Shown: positions 1 to 8,905, numbered from the stretch's first letter. The stretch: 64,000 nucleotides of DNA from Pararhodobacter zhoushanensis (GCF_003990445.1 NZ_REEZ01000007.1:1-64000), one strand, 5' to 3'. Notes: a model not told the origin generated them from the sequence alone. Numbers and translations: made by a program.

Positions 1-74
<74 letters not shown>

Positions 75-331
75 AAAATAATCGACATACCAAAGGCCTA
101 GACCCTGACCGTTCGAGTCGGGCTTTCGGCGGTCCAGTTCTTGTCGACGCCCAGTCAACGTTTGAAGCGGCCACCTACGCCGAACGACGAGCTCCGGCTT
201 CGGTTGGATGAAAGACAGTGGCAGAGCACGGTGAAGAGAAGCGGTCGATCTGCCTGCAGATGACGGCGGTAGAGCGACGGTGAGACGTTCTTTACGGGAA
301 TGCTTGTGGATGGCCTCAAGGGCTTACCTCC

Positions 332-697
332 TCCGTCGGGCAGATCATTGCTGGGCCCCTGCTCCATCATCGCTCTGTCGCCAGCGCCGCCGATGCCGCC
401 GATGTGGCGCAGCTGCTGCTGACCGCCGTAGACCTGCCGACCGACGCCGCAAACCGCTATCTGCACGCCTTTTCCGCCAGGCAGCACCAGCGCATCTCGA
501 TTGCCCGGGTGCTGGCCTCGCGGCACCGGGTCCTGATCTGTGACGTACTGAGCTCGGAGCTGGACCTGCCGGTTCGAGCGCAGATCCTGAACCTGATGAA
601 GGATCAGCAGGCGCGGCTTGGGCTGACGATCCTATTCATCAGCCAAGGCCTCTCGGTTCTGCGCGAGATCCCCAAGATCTCGGCCACAGTGGAACTG
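332..697 (+). pseudogene. Decayed oligopeptide/dipeptide ABC transporter ATPase fragment
   Basis: One frame reads like the middle of a Dpp/Opp-type ATPase: SVGQIIAGPLL, then FSARQHQRISIARVL where the family has the LSGGQ signature, LICDVLSSELD where Walker B is LICDEPTSALD, and LFISQGLSVLREI where the H-loop is LFISHDL. The signature glycines, the catalytic Glu and the switch His are all lost, and there is no Walker A. It is a relic, not a working ATPase. The open reading frame runs on to 859, but homology stops near 697. Bases 75-331 hold nothing recognisable. Confidence 0.75.
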
Positions 698-784
698 TTC
701 ACCTGCCCCGCTGCCCTGCCCACTGGTTCTGCAACGCTGGCGCGTTTCCTGCCCGGTTTGCGACCGGACAGGATTTCCCTGTGG

Positions 785-1606
785 TTACCGCATCCCGGCC
801 TTGACGAAACTGTCGATCACCTGCCGCTGCAGCGCGATATAGATCGCCAGCACCGGTAGACAGGCCAGCGAGGAAATCGCCATCAGCGGGCCCCATTGAT
901 TGCCTTCCTCGGTCAGGAACATCTGGATGCCGATTTGAATCACCGTGGAATTCTCGGACCTTGTCAGCAGCAATGGCCAGAAATAATCGTTCCAGGTCGA
1001 GATGAAGAGCAGGATCGCCAGCGCCGCCAGCGGCGCGCGCAGATTGGGGACGACCACCCGCCATAGCACCCGCCAGTGGCCAGCGCCGTCCATCTCGGCA
1101 GCCTCGATCACCTCAGTCGGAAATGACCGCATAGACTGCACCAGAAGCAGGATGGCGAAGGCAGAGACCATATTGGGCAAGAGCAGCGCCAGAAGATTGT
1201 CGACCAACCCCAGCCGCGAGACGAGGATGTAGTTCGGGATCATTACCACCTGAAACGGCACCAGCCAGGTTAGCGCGATCAACGCGAAGAGCAGCTTGTC
1301 CAGCGGAAAGCGCCAACGCACGAAGGCCCAGGCGGCCAGTACTGCGGTCAGCATTTGCGCCAGCGTGCTGGTCACCGCGTAGATCGCCGTGTTGCGCAGC
1401 ATCGGCCAGACGGCAATGGAGTCCATCGCGTAGGTATAGTTGTCCAGCGTCGGTGAGCCGGGCCATGGCAGGCTGCTGTAGATGTCATTCTCGGGCCGCA
1501 GCGAGGTCACGAACATCCACCAGACCGGAAAGATGGACACGATGGCCAACGGGATCATCACCGCATGCGGCACCCAGCCGCGTCCGGTTGCGGTTTTAGT
1601 TGTCAT
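785..1606 (-). CDS. Carbohydrate-type ABC transporter permease, MalG/UgpE family
   Basis: This 273-residue inner-membrane permease has six hydrophobic segments and the cytoplasmic EAA loop (EAAEMDGAG, about residues 178-186) that docks onto the ATPase. The length is normal for the family. It is the last gene of the minus-strand transporter operon, and its start overlaps the end of the upstream permease by 11 bases, so the two are probably translated in a coupled way. The C-terminus (SFVKAGMR) has the usual MalG form. The substrate cannot be read from the sequence; the neighbouring phosphatases suggest a phosphorylated one. Confidence 0.93.
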   Translation of the reverse strand: MTTKTATGRGWVPHAVMIPLAIVSIFPVWWMFVTSLRPENDIYSSLPWPGSPTLDNYTYAMDSIAVWPMLRNTAIYAVTSTLAQMLTAVLAAWAFVRWRFPLDKLLFALIALTWLVPFQVVMIPNYILVSRLGLVDNLLALLLPNMVSAFAILLLVQSMRSFPTEVIEAAEMDGAGHWRVLWRVVVPNLRAPLAALAILLFISTWNDYFWPLLLTRSENSTVIQIGIQMFLTEEGNQWGPLMAISSLACLPVLAIYIALQRQVIDSFVKAGMR

Positions 1607-2528
1607 GGAAAGTCACCCGGTTCATGAGCCACAGAAGGCCAGCGGCGACCACGCCGAAGCCCGCGAAGAGCAAGATGCCCGCAGCCGAGGCCCAGCCCGC
1701 CGCAAGGCTGCCGAAGCCGAACTGCCAGAGCAGATAATAAATGTTGTTGGAACTTCCCAAGGGTCCGCCCTGGGTCAAGACGTGGATGTAGGTGAAGCTC
1801 CATTGCGCGCCCAGCAGAATGGTCAGCAGCACCAGAAGGAAGATCACCGGCGACAGCAGAGGCAGGCGGATGCGCCGCGTGACCTGCCATTCGGTGGCGC
1901 CATCAAGGCGCGCAGCCTCGATCAGCGCGGGGTTGATATTGGCGAGGCTCGCCGAGACGATCAGCGTGGAAAAGCCGATCAGCTTCCAGCCGGTGATCCA
2001 GACGATGGTCCAGATCGCCAGATCGGGGCTTTGCAGGAACCGAACCGGGTAAAACCCAAGCGCCTGAATCGCCATGTTGACCAGCCCGAAGCCCGGGTCC
2101 AGCAACCAGCGCCAGACTGCGGCAGCGGCGACAGGCGCAATGATCAGCGGCACGAAGATCAGCCCGCGGTAGAGGTTGCGCCAACGCGGCGCCAGATCCT
2201 GGGTCAGGATCGCGGCGGCCACCGGCAGCGCGACGGTCAGCGGCAACAGGCCCAGCAGATACCACAGCGTGTTGCGCAGGGCCTGCGCCATTTCGGGCAG
2301 GTCGATCAGGCGTTCGTAATTCAGTGTCCCAACGCTGCGGATCGGCGCGAAGGGCAGCATGTTCCATTCGTGGAAGCTGAGCCACAAAGCGTAGCCCAGT
2401 GGTCCGTAGATCCAGACGGCCAGCGCCACCAGCGCCGGCGCCAGATAGAGCCAAGGCGCGAGGGGCTGGCGTAAGATGGCACTAAGCAGGCCGGCGCGGC
2501 GCGGAAATGGCATCGTCGTTTCGGACAT
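1596..2528 (-). CDS. Carbohydrate-type ABC transporter permease, MalF/UgpA family
   Basis: This protein of about 310 residues starts at the ATG at 2528, which follows an AAGGGGA ribosome-binding site; the reading frame is open further upstream but without homology. Six membrane segments follow a short cytoplasmic head (about residues 25-45 is the first). The EAA loop (EAARLDGATEWQ) is intact. It pairs with the overlapping downstream permease to form the channel heterodimer. It lies 53 bases after the second binding-protein gene, with a hairpin between. Confidence 0.93.
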   Translation of the reverse strand: MSETTMPFPRRAGLLSAILRQPLAPWLYLAPALVALAVWIYGPLGYALWLSFHEWNMLPFAPIRSVGTLNYERLIDLPEMAQALRNTLWYLLGLLPLTVALPVAAAILTQDLAPRWRNLYRGLIFVPLIIAPVAAAAVWRWLLDPGFGLVNMAIQALGFYPVRFLQSPDLAIWTIVWITGWKLIGFSTLIVSASLANINPALIEAARLDGATEWQVTRRIRLPLLSPVIFLLVLLTILLGAQWSFTYIHVLTQGGPLGSSNNIYYLLWQFGFGSLAAGWASAAGILLFAGFGVVAAGLLWLMNRVTFHDN

Positions 2529-2551
2529 CGGGCGTCCCCTTCTGGTGTAAT

Positions 2552-2574
2552 GGGGCAGGCCACCGGCCCGCCCC
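2552..2574 (-). terminator. Hairpin between binding protein and permease genes
   Basis: Inverted arms of 10 bases with one mismatch (GGGGCAGGCC / GGCCCGCCCC) around a three-base loop lie just after the stop of the binding-protein gene at 2582. There is no T-run. Such a stem is expected to stabilise the upstream message or partly terminate, giving more binding protein than permease. Confidence 0.45.
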
Positions 2575-2581
2575 CTTTGGA

Positions 2582-3871
2582 TCACGACGGCATCAGCGCC
2601 TGCGCGCGGCGTTGCGCGTCGGCCATCAGCGGGGCGATATCGTCCGACGGGCCGAAGACCGCGCGCTCGGCGGCGTTCACCATCGTCTGCACGATCTGGC
2701 TGTAGTTCGGCCCGGCATGCGGCATCGCCGGTTCCAGCCGCTCCAGTTGCGCCAGATTGGGCAGGATCAGCGGGTTCTCGCGGATCCACGGCGCAAGGAA
2801 TTCCTCGCTCTCGATGGCGTTGGGCCGCAGCGGCAGATAGCCGATTTCCGAGGTGATGACTGTGTAAGCCCAGTCCGAGGTGAGAAAGCGCATCAGATCC
2901 CAGGCCGCGCGCTGACGGGCCGGATCGCGGGTCATCAGCACCAGCGCCGAGCCGGAATTCGTCGGCCGCACCGGGAGGTCGCCGAAGGACGGCATCGTGG
3001 TCGCCCGCAATTCCCAGTTGCCCTCGGCGCCGCGCAGCAGGGTATTCTGCACCGCGCTGGTCTGCAGGTACATCCCGCCATTGCCCGCCGCCATCGCCTC
3101 GATGGCAGCGAAGTCGAAGACGGCTTCATAGGCGCCGGTCTGCGCGAGGCGGCGCAGAATAGTCAGCGCCTCTAGCGCTTCGGGTTCGGCAAACATCAAG
3201 GTGCTGCGGTCCTCGGACAGCACGCGCCCGCCGGCCGAGCGGATCACGCCCTGAAACAGCCAGTCGCCGGCCGTGTTGCCGAAGATGCCGGTCAGCAGTC
3301 CGGGCTTGCCGGTCGCCTGATGGATGGCGATGGCAGCGGCATGGACCTCTTCCCAGTTGGTTGGCGGGGCGTCCGGGTCCAGCCCGGCGGCGCGGAACAG
3401 GTCGGCGTTGTAGAACAGCACCGGCGTAGAAAAGACATAGGCCAGCCCGTAGGTCTTTCCGTCCAGCTGTCCCAGCCGCACGCCATTGGCCACCATCCCG
3501 GACAGATGCGCGTCGAGTTCCTCCTGCGGCACCGCGTCTTCCAGCGCCACGGCGCCCAGATAGTCACGCGCATAGGCAAGGCCCGAGAATGCCAGCTGCG
3601 CCACATCGGGACCGATGCCGGCGACCATATCGGCTTGAATGCGGCCCATCAGCTCCGACACGGGGACCGGCACGCCCTCGACGGCACGCTGCGGATGCGC
3701 CCCGGCGAAAGCGTCGAGCATCTTGCGGGTTGCCTCGGCACCGATCCCGGCCGAGGCGAGGTTGTAGTTATAGAAGCGCAGCGCGTCCTGTTGCTGGGCA
3801 AGCAGGCTGCGCGGCCGGAAAGTGGCGGTGGCGGCAAGCGCGCTCACCAGAAGGGTGCGACGGTCAAGCAT
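2582..3871 (-). CDS. ABC transporter solute-binding protein (family 1), second of two paralogues
   Basis: This 429-residue periplasmic binding protein starts with an arginine pair before a hydrophobic stretch (DRRTLLVSALAATATF), which may be a Tat-type signal. It then shows the same mature N-terminus as its neighbour (RFYNYNLASAGIG). By eye the two are well over half identical along their length, with shared blocks such as GLAYVFSTPVLFYNADLF and GMYLQTSAVQ, so they arose by tandem duplication. It probably captures a ligand related to that of the first copy and hands it to the permeases encoded downstream. The difference in signal type is a visible divergence between the copies. Confidence 0.9.
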   Translation of the reverse strand: MLDRRTLLVSALAATATFRPRSLLAQQQDALRFYNYNLASAGIGAEATRKMLDAFAGAHPQRAVEGVPVPVSELMGRIQADMVAGIGPDVAQLAFSGLAYARDYLGAVALEDAVPQEELDAHLSGMVANGVRLGQLDGKTYGLAYVFSTPVLFYNADLFRAAGLDPDAPPTNWEEVHAAAIAIHQATGKPGLLTGIFGNTAGDWLFQGVIRSAGGRVLSEDRSTLMFAEPEALEALTILRRLAQTGAYEAVFDFAAIEAMAAGNGGMYLQTSAVQNTLLRGAEGNWELRATTMPSFGDLPVRPTNSGSALVLMTRDPARQRAAWDLMRFLTSDWAYTVITSEIGYLPLRPNAIESEEFLAPWIRENPLILPNLAQLERLEPAMPHAGPNYSQIVQTMVNAAERAVFGPSDDIAPLMADAQRRAQALMPS

Positions 3872-3901
3872 AGGAAGAACTCCGGGGATGGGCGGAAGGG
3901 A

Positions 3902-3921
3902 CGGGCACCGCAGGGTGCCCG
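3902..3921 (-). terminator. Hairpin between the two binding-protein genes
   Basis: A perfect 8-base stem (CGGGCACC / GGTGCCCG) with a four-base loop sits 10 bases after the stop of the first binding-protein gene. There is no U-tract on the minus strand, so an attenuating or mRNA-stabilising stem is more likely than a full terminator. Confidence 0.5.
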
Positions 3922-3930
3922 CCGGCGGGG

Positions 3931-5229
3931 TCAGCGCGGGACGAGGGACTGCGCGCGGCTCTGGGCATCGGCTAGGATCGTCTCGATGTTGTCATCGGCG
4001 CCGAACACGGCCTGTTCCGAGGCATTCATCATCACCGTCAGGATCTGGCGGTAGCTGGGGCCGGGCAGCGGCACCCACGGCACCAGCGAGTCGAGCTGGT
4101 CAATGTTCGGCTGCACCACCGGGTTGGCCCGCAGGAAAGGCGCCAGATACTCCTCGCTGGTCACCGCATTCTGCCGCAGTGGCACATAGCCGATCTGCGA
4201 TGTGATCACGGTGTAGCCATAATCCGAGGTCAGGTGCTGCATCAGTTCCCAAGCCGCACGCTGGCGCACAGGGTCCTGCGTCATGATGACCAGTGCCGAA
4301 CCCGAATTGGTCGGCGTGGCCTGCTGATCACCGAAGGTCGGCATCGGCGCGGCGCGCAGGTCAAAGTTGCCTTCGGCCCCGCGCAGCAGAGCACCCTGAA
4401 CCGCGCTGGTCTGAAGGTACATGCCGGCGTTCCCGCTGGACATCGCTTCGATGGCGGAACTTGAGGGTACCAGCGGCATCGCCCCCGCCTGAGCGATGGC
4501 GCGCAAGGTGGCAAGCGCTTCGACCGCTTCCGGCTCGGCGAACATCATCGTGCCGCGGTCTTCGGACATCACTCGCCCGCCGTTCGAACGCAGGAAGCCC
4601 TGATACAGCCAGTCATAGGCCGAGGGTCCGAAGATGCCGGTCAGCAGGCCGGGGTTGCCGGTCGCCTCATGGATCGCGATGGCGGCGGCGCTGACGTCTT
4701 CCCAGGTGCGGGGCGGTTGATCGGGGTCGAGACCAGCCTCGATGAACAGATCGGCGTTGTAGAACAGCACCGGCGTCGAGAAGACATAGGCCAGCCCGTA
4801 AAGATCGCCGTCGACGCGCGCCAGTTCGATCCCACGCGGGAACATGCCCGACAGATGCTCGTCCAGTTCTTCGGCAGGGGCGATGTCATCCAGCGCCGGA
4901 ACGCCGAAGTTTTCCACCAGATAGCCGAGGTCGGCGAAGATGATCTGGGCGATATCCGGGCCTTGTCCGGCGATCACATCGGCCTGCACGCGGCTCATCA
5001 CTTCCGAAGACGGGACGGGTACGCCTTCGACATTGATCAGCGGATTGGCCTCGGCGAACGTTCCCAGCATCTCCAGCGTGCCCTCGCGGCCCAGACCGGC
5101 CGAGGCGAGGTTGTAATTGTAGAAGCGGATGGTGACCGGCTCTTCGATGGCAGGGGCCATCTGGGCGAAAGCCGGGAAAGGCAGCGCTGCGGCGATAGCG
5201 CCGAGCAGCAGGTGGCGGACGGTTTTCAT
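3931..5229 (-). CDS. ABC transporter solute-binding protein (family 1), first of two paralogues
   Basis: This 432-residue binding protein has an ordinary Sec signal peptide ending PAFAQ at about residue 23. The mature part opens with RFYNYNLASAGLG and shares long blocks with the paralogue just downstream (GLAYVFSTPVLFYNADLF, GMYLQTSAVQ, TNSGSALV). It is preceded by the phosphoesterase gene with 24 bases between and followed after 59 bases by the second binding protein. Its place ahead of the hairpin suggests it is the more abundant copy. The ligand is unknown. Confidence 0.92.
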   Translation of the reverse strand: MKTVRHLLLGAIAAALPFPAFAQMAPAIEEPVTIRFYNYNLASAGLGREGTLEMLGTFAEANPLINVEGVPVPSSEVMSRVQADVIAGQGPDIAQIIFADLGYLVENFGVPALDDIAPAEELDEHLSGMFPRGIELARVDGDLYGLAYVFSTPVLFYNADLFIEAGLDPDQPPRTWEDVSAAAIAIHEATGNPGLLTGIFGPSAYDWLYQGFLRSNGGRVMSEDRGTMMFAEPEAVEALATLRAIAQAGAMPLVPSSSAIEAMSSGNAGMYLQTSAVQGALLRGAEGNFDLRAAPMPTFGDQQATPTNSGSALVIMTQDPVRQRAAWELMQHLTSDYGYTVITSQIGYVPLRQNAVTSEEYLAPFLRANPVVQPNIDQLDSLVPWVPLPGPSYRQILTVMMNASEQAVFGADDNIETILADAQSRAQSLVPR

Positions 5230-5253
5230 GTCATATCTCCGGGGGTTAGCGTT

Positions 5254-6105
5254 TCAGGCGGCGAATTGGGCCGCGCGCGCGGCCTCATACGCCTGCAGCT
5301 GTTCGATGGTCGAAATTCCCAGCTCGCGCCGGTCGCTGGGCAGGGGCGCGCAGGTCACCGTCAGCCCGCTGTCGCGCAGCGTGCACAGCGAGAAGGACGT
5401 GCCCTGAACGGAACGGATGCTGTCCACCATGGGGTGCAGCGGATCGAGCGCCGCATGCAGGCCCATGCCGACGATCAGCGGGATGCCGTGCCAATGGGTG
5501 AAGCGGTCCTGATGGATATGGCCCGAGAAGATGCCGGCGATCTGACGGCCCTTCAGCATTTCGGCCAGCCGGTCGGTGGCGGCGAAGGACAGGCCCTCCC
5601 ATTCCCAGTCCGGGTCCTGATCCAGCGCCGGGGCATGGTGCATGACGAGGATCTTGGGAAGGTCAGGATGCGCATCGAGCGCCGCCTCAAGGAAGTTGAA
5701 CTGCGCCTCAACAAGATGCCCGCCGATACGCAGCGGGTTCGAGGTGTCGAGGGTGATCAGATGGATCCCGTCGATCACCTGATGATGGTCATAGGTCTGG
5801 TCGGCGCTGTCGGTCGATCCCAGAAGCCCGGCGTAGAACCCCTCGCGCGTGTCATGGTTGCCAAGCGCCCAGACGACGGGAATGTCGAACCCCTCCATCA
5901 TCCCGGCCAGCGCGCGGAACGAGGCCGCGTCGCCGTGGTTGGTAAGATCGCCGCTGGCGATGACGAAAGCGGGGCGCGGTTCGATCTGCCGGATCATCCC
6001 GAGCACTTTGCGGACTGTGGTGGTGGTGTCGCTGCGCAGCTTGCTGTCCATCAGTTCGGGGGCGCTGACATGCAGGTCGGTAATGTGGACGAAGGTAGTT
6101 TTCAT
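5254..6105 (-). CDS. Calcineurin-like metallophosphoesterase (CpdA/Icc-like)
   Basis: This 283-residue protein carries the complete dinuclear-metal motif set: D10-x-H12, G52-D53, G82-N83-H84-D85, a VMHH motif and GHIH near the C-terminal third. Members hydrolyse phosphodiesters or phosphomonoesters, including cyclic nucleotides and glycerophosphodiesters. There is no signal peptide, so it works in the cytoplasm. It lies between a phosphatase gene (24 bases upstream) and the binding-protein genes, so it probably processes the substrate after import. The exact substrate is an inference from context only. Confidence 0.9.
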   Translation of the reverse strand: MKTTFVHITDLHVSAPELMDSKLRSDTTTTVRKVLGMIRQIEPRPAFVIASGDLTNHGDAASFRALAGMMEGFDIPVVWALGNHDTREGFYAGLLGSTDSADQTYDHHQVIDGIHLITLDTSNPLRIGGHLVEAQFNFLEAALDAHPDLPKILVMHHAPALDQDPDWEWEGLSFAATDRLAEMLKGRQIAGIFSGHIHQDRFTHWHGIPLIVGMGLHAALDPLHPMVDSIRSVQGTSFSLCTLRDSGLTVTCAPLPSDRRELGISTIEQLQAYEAARAAQFAA

Positions 6106-6129
6106 CAGGTTTCTCCTTGGGGAAATTGT

Positions 6130-6885
6130 TCAGGTAAGGCTCTGCTCGACCCAGGCTTGGAACGGCTTCTCACCGCCCATCGCACGGGCGGCAAAAGCTT
6201 CCGCGCTGCTTTGCGTGCGCTTCAGCTCATCAAGTGCGGCGTCCAGATAGGCCGCCTCGATCCCGAAGATCGCGGCATGGGCGGTTTCCGGCACGCGGGA
6301 CAGCAGCGACGCATCGGGGCGCCAGAGCGTGCCGGTGGCAAGAAAATCCGCCATTACCTGTTCGCGCGGGACCCCCAGCGCGAGCAAGATCAACGCGGCG
6401 GCAAAGCCTGTGCGGTCCTTGCCGGCGGTGCAGTGGAAGAACACGCCGCGGCCGCTGGCGCTGGCGAGATGCCTGAGAAAATCGGCATAGACCGGCAGAT
6501 GCAAACTGGCGAAACCGGCATAGGCGCCGCGCATGGCGCTTGCGGCGCGCTCGTAGTTAGCCGCCTCAATCGCCTGCGCCAGTTTCGCGCTGGCGCCGCT
6601 GTCAATGGGCAGGGCGACGGCATGGTGGTGCAGATCCTGCGGCAGACGGTTCGGGCGCTCGGATACCTCATCGGCGCGGCGGAAATCCACGACCAGTGCC
6701 AGATCGCGCTCGGCCAGCAGGGTGCGCCACTGATCTTCGGTCAGGTCATGCAGCGCTGGGCCCCGCAGGAACGCGCCGCGCCGGACCTTGCGGCCATCGG
6801 CGGAAATGCCCTTCATCACCCGGAAATTGGGGTGAGACCCGTTGAAGACGGGGTCCCAGTCGTTGGTGGCGTTGGTGGTCTGCAT
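6130..6885 (-). CDS. Tyrosine-type protein phosphatase (CX5R family)
   Basis: This 251-residue protein has the phosphatase P-loop H151-C152-TAGKD-R158-TG, with nucleophilic Cys152 and phosphate-binding Arg158. A VDFRR segment near residue 67 is the usual acid-loop neighbourhood of the Y_phosphatase3 (Siw14/IphP-like) group. Such enzymes act on phosphotyrosine, inositol phosphates or phosphoinositides. It is the first gene of the minus-strand operon, divergent from the transporter ATPase, so small-molecule dephosphorylation linked to the importer is more likely than signalling. This is an inference from position. Confidence 0.88.
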   Translation of the reverse strand: MQTTNATNDWDPVFNGSHPNFRVMKGISADGRKVRRGAFLRGPALHDLTEDQWRTLLAERDLALVVDFRRADEVSERPNRLPQDLHHHAVALPIDSGASAKLAQAIEAANYERAASAMRGAYAGFASLHLPVYADFLRHLASASGRGVFFHCTAGKDRTGFAAALILLALGVPREQVMADFLATGTLWRPDASLLSRVPETAHAAIFGIEAAYLDAALDELKRTQSSAEAFAARAMGGEKPFQAWVEQSLT

Positions 6886-6994
6886 GTCCTGCTCCGGCCG
6901 CTAACTACCGGATCACCATGCGCCCTGCCCTGAATCGCCCCCGTGACACTGGCCCCACGCTTTTTTGAAAACCGCCAAACAATGTTCGGCAGAT

Positions 6995-7008
6995 GTCATG
7001 CGCATGAC
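6995..7008. promoter_or_regulatory. 14-bp perfect palindrome in divergent promoter region
   Basis: GTCATGCGCATGAC is a perfect 14-base palindrome in the 190-base space between the phosphatase operon (minus) and the ATPase gene (plus). Its position suits an operator for the TetR-family regulator encoded just beyond the ATPase gene, but no second copy was found. Confidence 0.4.
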
Positions 7009-7075
7009 GGCCGGCTGACACGTCCCCGATTCACCGCGGGCTTAGACAGGGGAAAACTGGAAGGGATATTCACCG

Positions 7076-8206
7076 ATGGCCAAGCTGATCTTCGAGGATG
7101 TAACCAAGTGTTTCAACGATGTCGTTGCCGTCGACCGCTTCAACCTCACCATTGCTGAGGGGGAATTTGTCGCCCTCGTTGGCCCGTCGGGCTGTGGCAA
7201 GACCACCTCGCTGCGGATGCTCGCCGGGCTGGAATCGATCAGCAGCGGCGCGGTGCATGTCGGCGACAAGGATGTTACCCGGCTCGCCGCCCGCGACCGC
7301 AATCTGGCGATGGTGTTCCAGTCCTATGCGCTTTATCCGCATCTGACCGCAGCTGAAAATATCGGCTTCTCGCTGACGCTGAAGAAGATGCTCAAGGCCG
7401 AGATCGCCACGCGCGTGCATCAGGCCGCAAACCGCATGGGGATCGCCCATCTTCTGCACCGCCGGCCCAGGGAATTGTCCGGCGGGCAGCGTCAGCGGGT
7501 AGCTGTGGCGCGCTGCATCGTGCGCGAACCGGCGGCCTTTCTTTTTGACGAGCCGTTGTCTAACCTCGACGCCAAGCTGCGCGGCACCGCACGGATCGAG
7601 ATCACCCGGTTGCAGAAGGCGCTGGGGATCACCACGCTCTATGTCACGCACGATCAGGTCGAGGCGATGACCATGGCCGACCGGATCGTCATCATGGAAG
7701 GCGGGCGCATTCGCCAGATCGGCGCGCCGATGGACCTGTATCACAACCCCTGCGACCTGTTCGTTGCCACCTTCCTCGGCTCACCGGCGATGAACGTGCT
7801 GACCGGGACGCTCGGCAGGGACGGGCACCGCGTGTCCTTCACCACAGGCGGCGTCACCTTGCAGCTGCTCGAAGGCATTGATTGCCCCGCCGGCCCCGCC
7901 ACGCTGGGCCTGCGGCCGGAACGAATCCGCGCGGAACCGGCCCATGCAGCAGGCGATCTGACGCTGCCGGCATCGGTGGTCCATGTAGAACGGCTGGGCG
8001 CCGAGACGCTGGTGCAGTTCGAGGTGACAGGCATGCCCGGGCTGGAATTGACCGCGCGGTTGTCGGGCACGCTGGCTCTGGCGCGGGGCGACAGGCGCGC
8101 CTTCTCGGTCCCCGCCGAGGCGCTGTATCTCTTCGATGCCGAAGGCCGCAGCGTTCCTGTCCGCCGCGCGCAGCGCTTCATCCCGGCTTTCAGCGAGGCG
8201 GTCTGA
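7076..8206 (+). CDS. ABC transporter ATP-binding protein, UgpC/MalK family
   Basis: The 376-residue ATPase has an intact Walker A (G36-P-S-G-C-G-K42-T), Q-loop (VFQSYALYPH), LSGGQRQRV signature, Walker B ending LFDEPLSNLD, and H-loop (YVTHDQ). A C-terminal TOBE/OB regulatory domain starts near residue 235. All catalytic residues are present. It energises the permeases encoded on the opposite strand and completes the importer. It is transcribed divergently from the rest and ends 3 bases before the convergent TetR gene. Confidence 0.94.
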   Translation: MAKLIFEDVTKCFNDVVAVDRFNLTIAEGEFVALVGPSGCGKTTSLRMLAGLESISSGAVHVGDKDVTRLAARDRNLAMVFQSYALYPHLTAAENIGFSLTLKKMLKAEIATRVHQAANRMGIAHLLHRRPRELSGGQRQRVAVARCIVREPAAFLFDEPLSNLDAKLRGTARIEITRLQKALGITTLYVTHDQVEAMTMADRIVIMEGGRIRQIGAPMDLYHNPCDLFVATFLGSPAMNVLTGTLGRDGHRVSFTTGGVTLQLLEGIDCPAGPATLGLRPERIRAEPAHAAGDLTLPASVVHVERLGAETLVQFEVTGMPGLELTARLSGTLALARGDRRAFSVPAEALYLFDAEGRSVPVRRAQRFIPAFSEAV

Positions 8207-8209
8207 GGC

Positions 8210-8905
8210 TCAGAACCGCAGCAGTGGCACCATTCCGGGGCCGGGGGCCGCAAACATCTGCACGGCGATGTCTAGGACGATTCCAATCACCACCTCGGGA
8301 TCATCCAGATCCAGCCGGTTGTCGATCAGCACCCGCATCCGCGACTCGCGGCCCTGGACATGGGTGCGGATGCCGAGGATCGCATGCACCCGCCACCCGA
8401 TCTCAGCCCGGCTGAGCCAGGGTGCCTGCGCCAGCAGGCTGTCGATGATGATCTGATGCGGCGTCATCTCGGTGTCGATCTTGGTCAGCTCGGGTGTCAC
8501 CGGCTTGACGAGCAGCGAGCCGATCTGTGACAGGAAACGGATCTCGGGGCTTTTGCCCACCGTCGGCCGGATCAGCGCATCCAGCACCTCGCGCAGCGGC
8601 GGCGCTCCGGCCTGCGAACGCTCCACCGCCTGTTGGAACAGCTCCACCCGGCGCAGGTTGATCCGCGCATAGACCCGTTGCGCGACCACCGCGATCAGCG
8701 CGTCCAGCGAGCCGAAATGATAGGACACCGCCGACAGACTGACCCCGGCGCGCTGCGCGATGGAGCGCACCGTAAGGTCACGCAGCTGCGCGCCATGACC
8801 GACAAGGTCGATGCAGGCGTCGATCAGCGCATTGGGGACCGTGGAGGCGGCGGGTAGAGCCATGAGCATCGCCTTGACCAGTGAGCGGCGCAGGATGGCA
8901 GGCAT
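8210..8905 (-). CDS. TetR/AcrR-family transcriptional regulator
   Basis: This protein of about 231 residues has a helix-turn-helix near residues 45-65 (VRSIAQRAGVSLSAVSYHFG) with the usual TetR form, and a helical ligand domain after it. The first ATG (8905) has no ribosome-binding site. An internal ATG at 8869 follows AAGG, leaves about ten residues before the DNA-binding helices and may be the true start. It converges on the ATPase gene and is the likely local regulator of the importer, possibly through the palindrome at 6995-7008. Confidence 0.85.
   Translation of the reverse strand: MPAILRRSLVKAMLMALPAASTVPNALIDACIDLVGHGAQLRDLTVRSIAQRAGVSLSAVSYHFGSLDALIAVVAQRVYARINLRRVELFQQAVERSQAGAPPLREVLDALIRPTVGKSPEIRFLSQIGSLLVKPVTPELTKIDTEMTPHQIIIDSLLAQAPWLSRAEIGWRVHAILGIRTHVQGRESRMRVLIDNRLDLDDPEVVIGIVLDIAVQMFAAPGPGMVPLLRF

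Noticed and set aside
1482-2474. Long plus-strand frame of 330 codons opposite the ABC permeases
   Set aside because: Its product is rich in Gln, Arg, Asp and His with no fold-like pattern, and it is the reverse shadow of two clear permease genes.
4669-6933. Plus-strand frame of 754 codons
   Set aside because: It lies opposite a binding protein, a phosphoesterase and a phosphatase with complete motifs; long antisense frames are common in GC-rich DNA.
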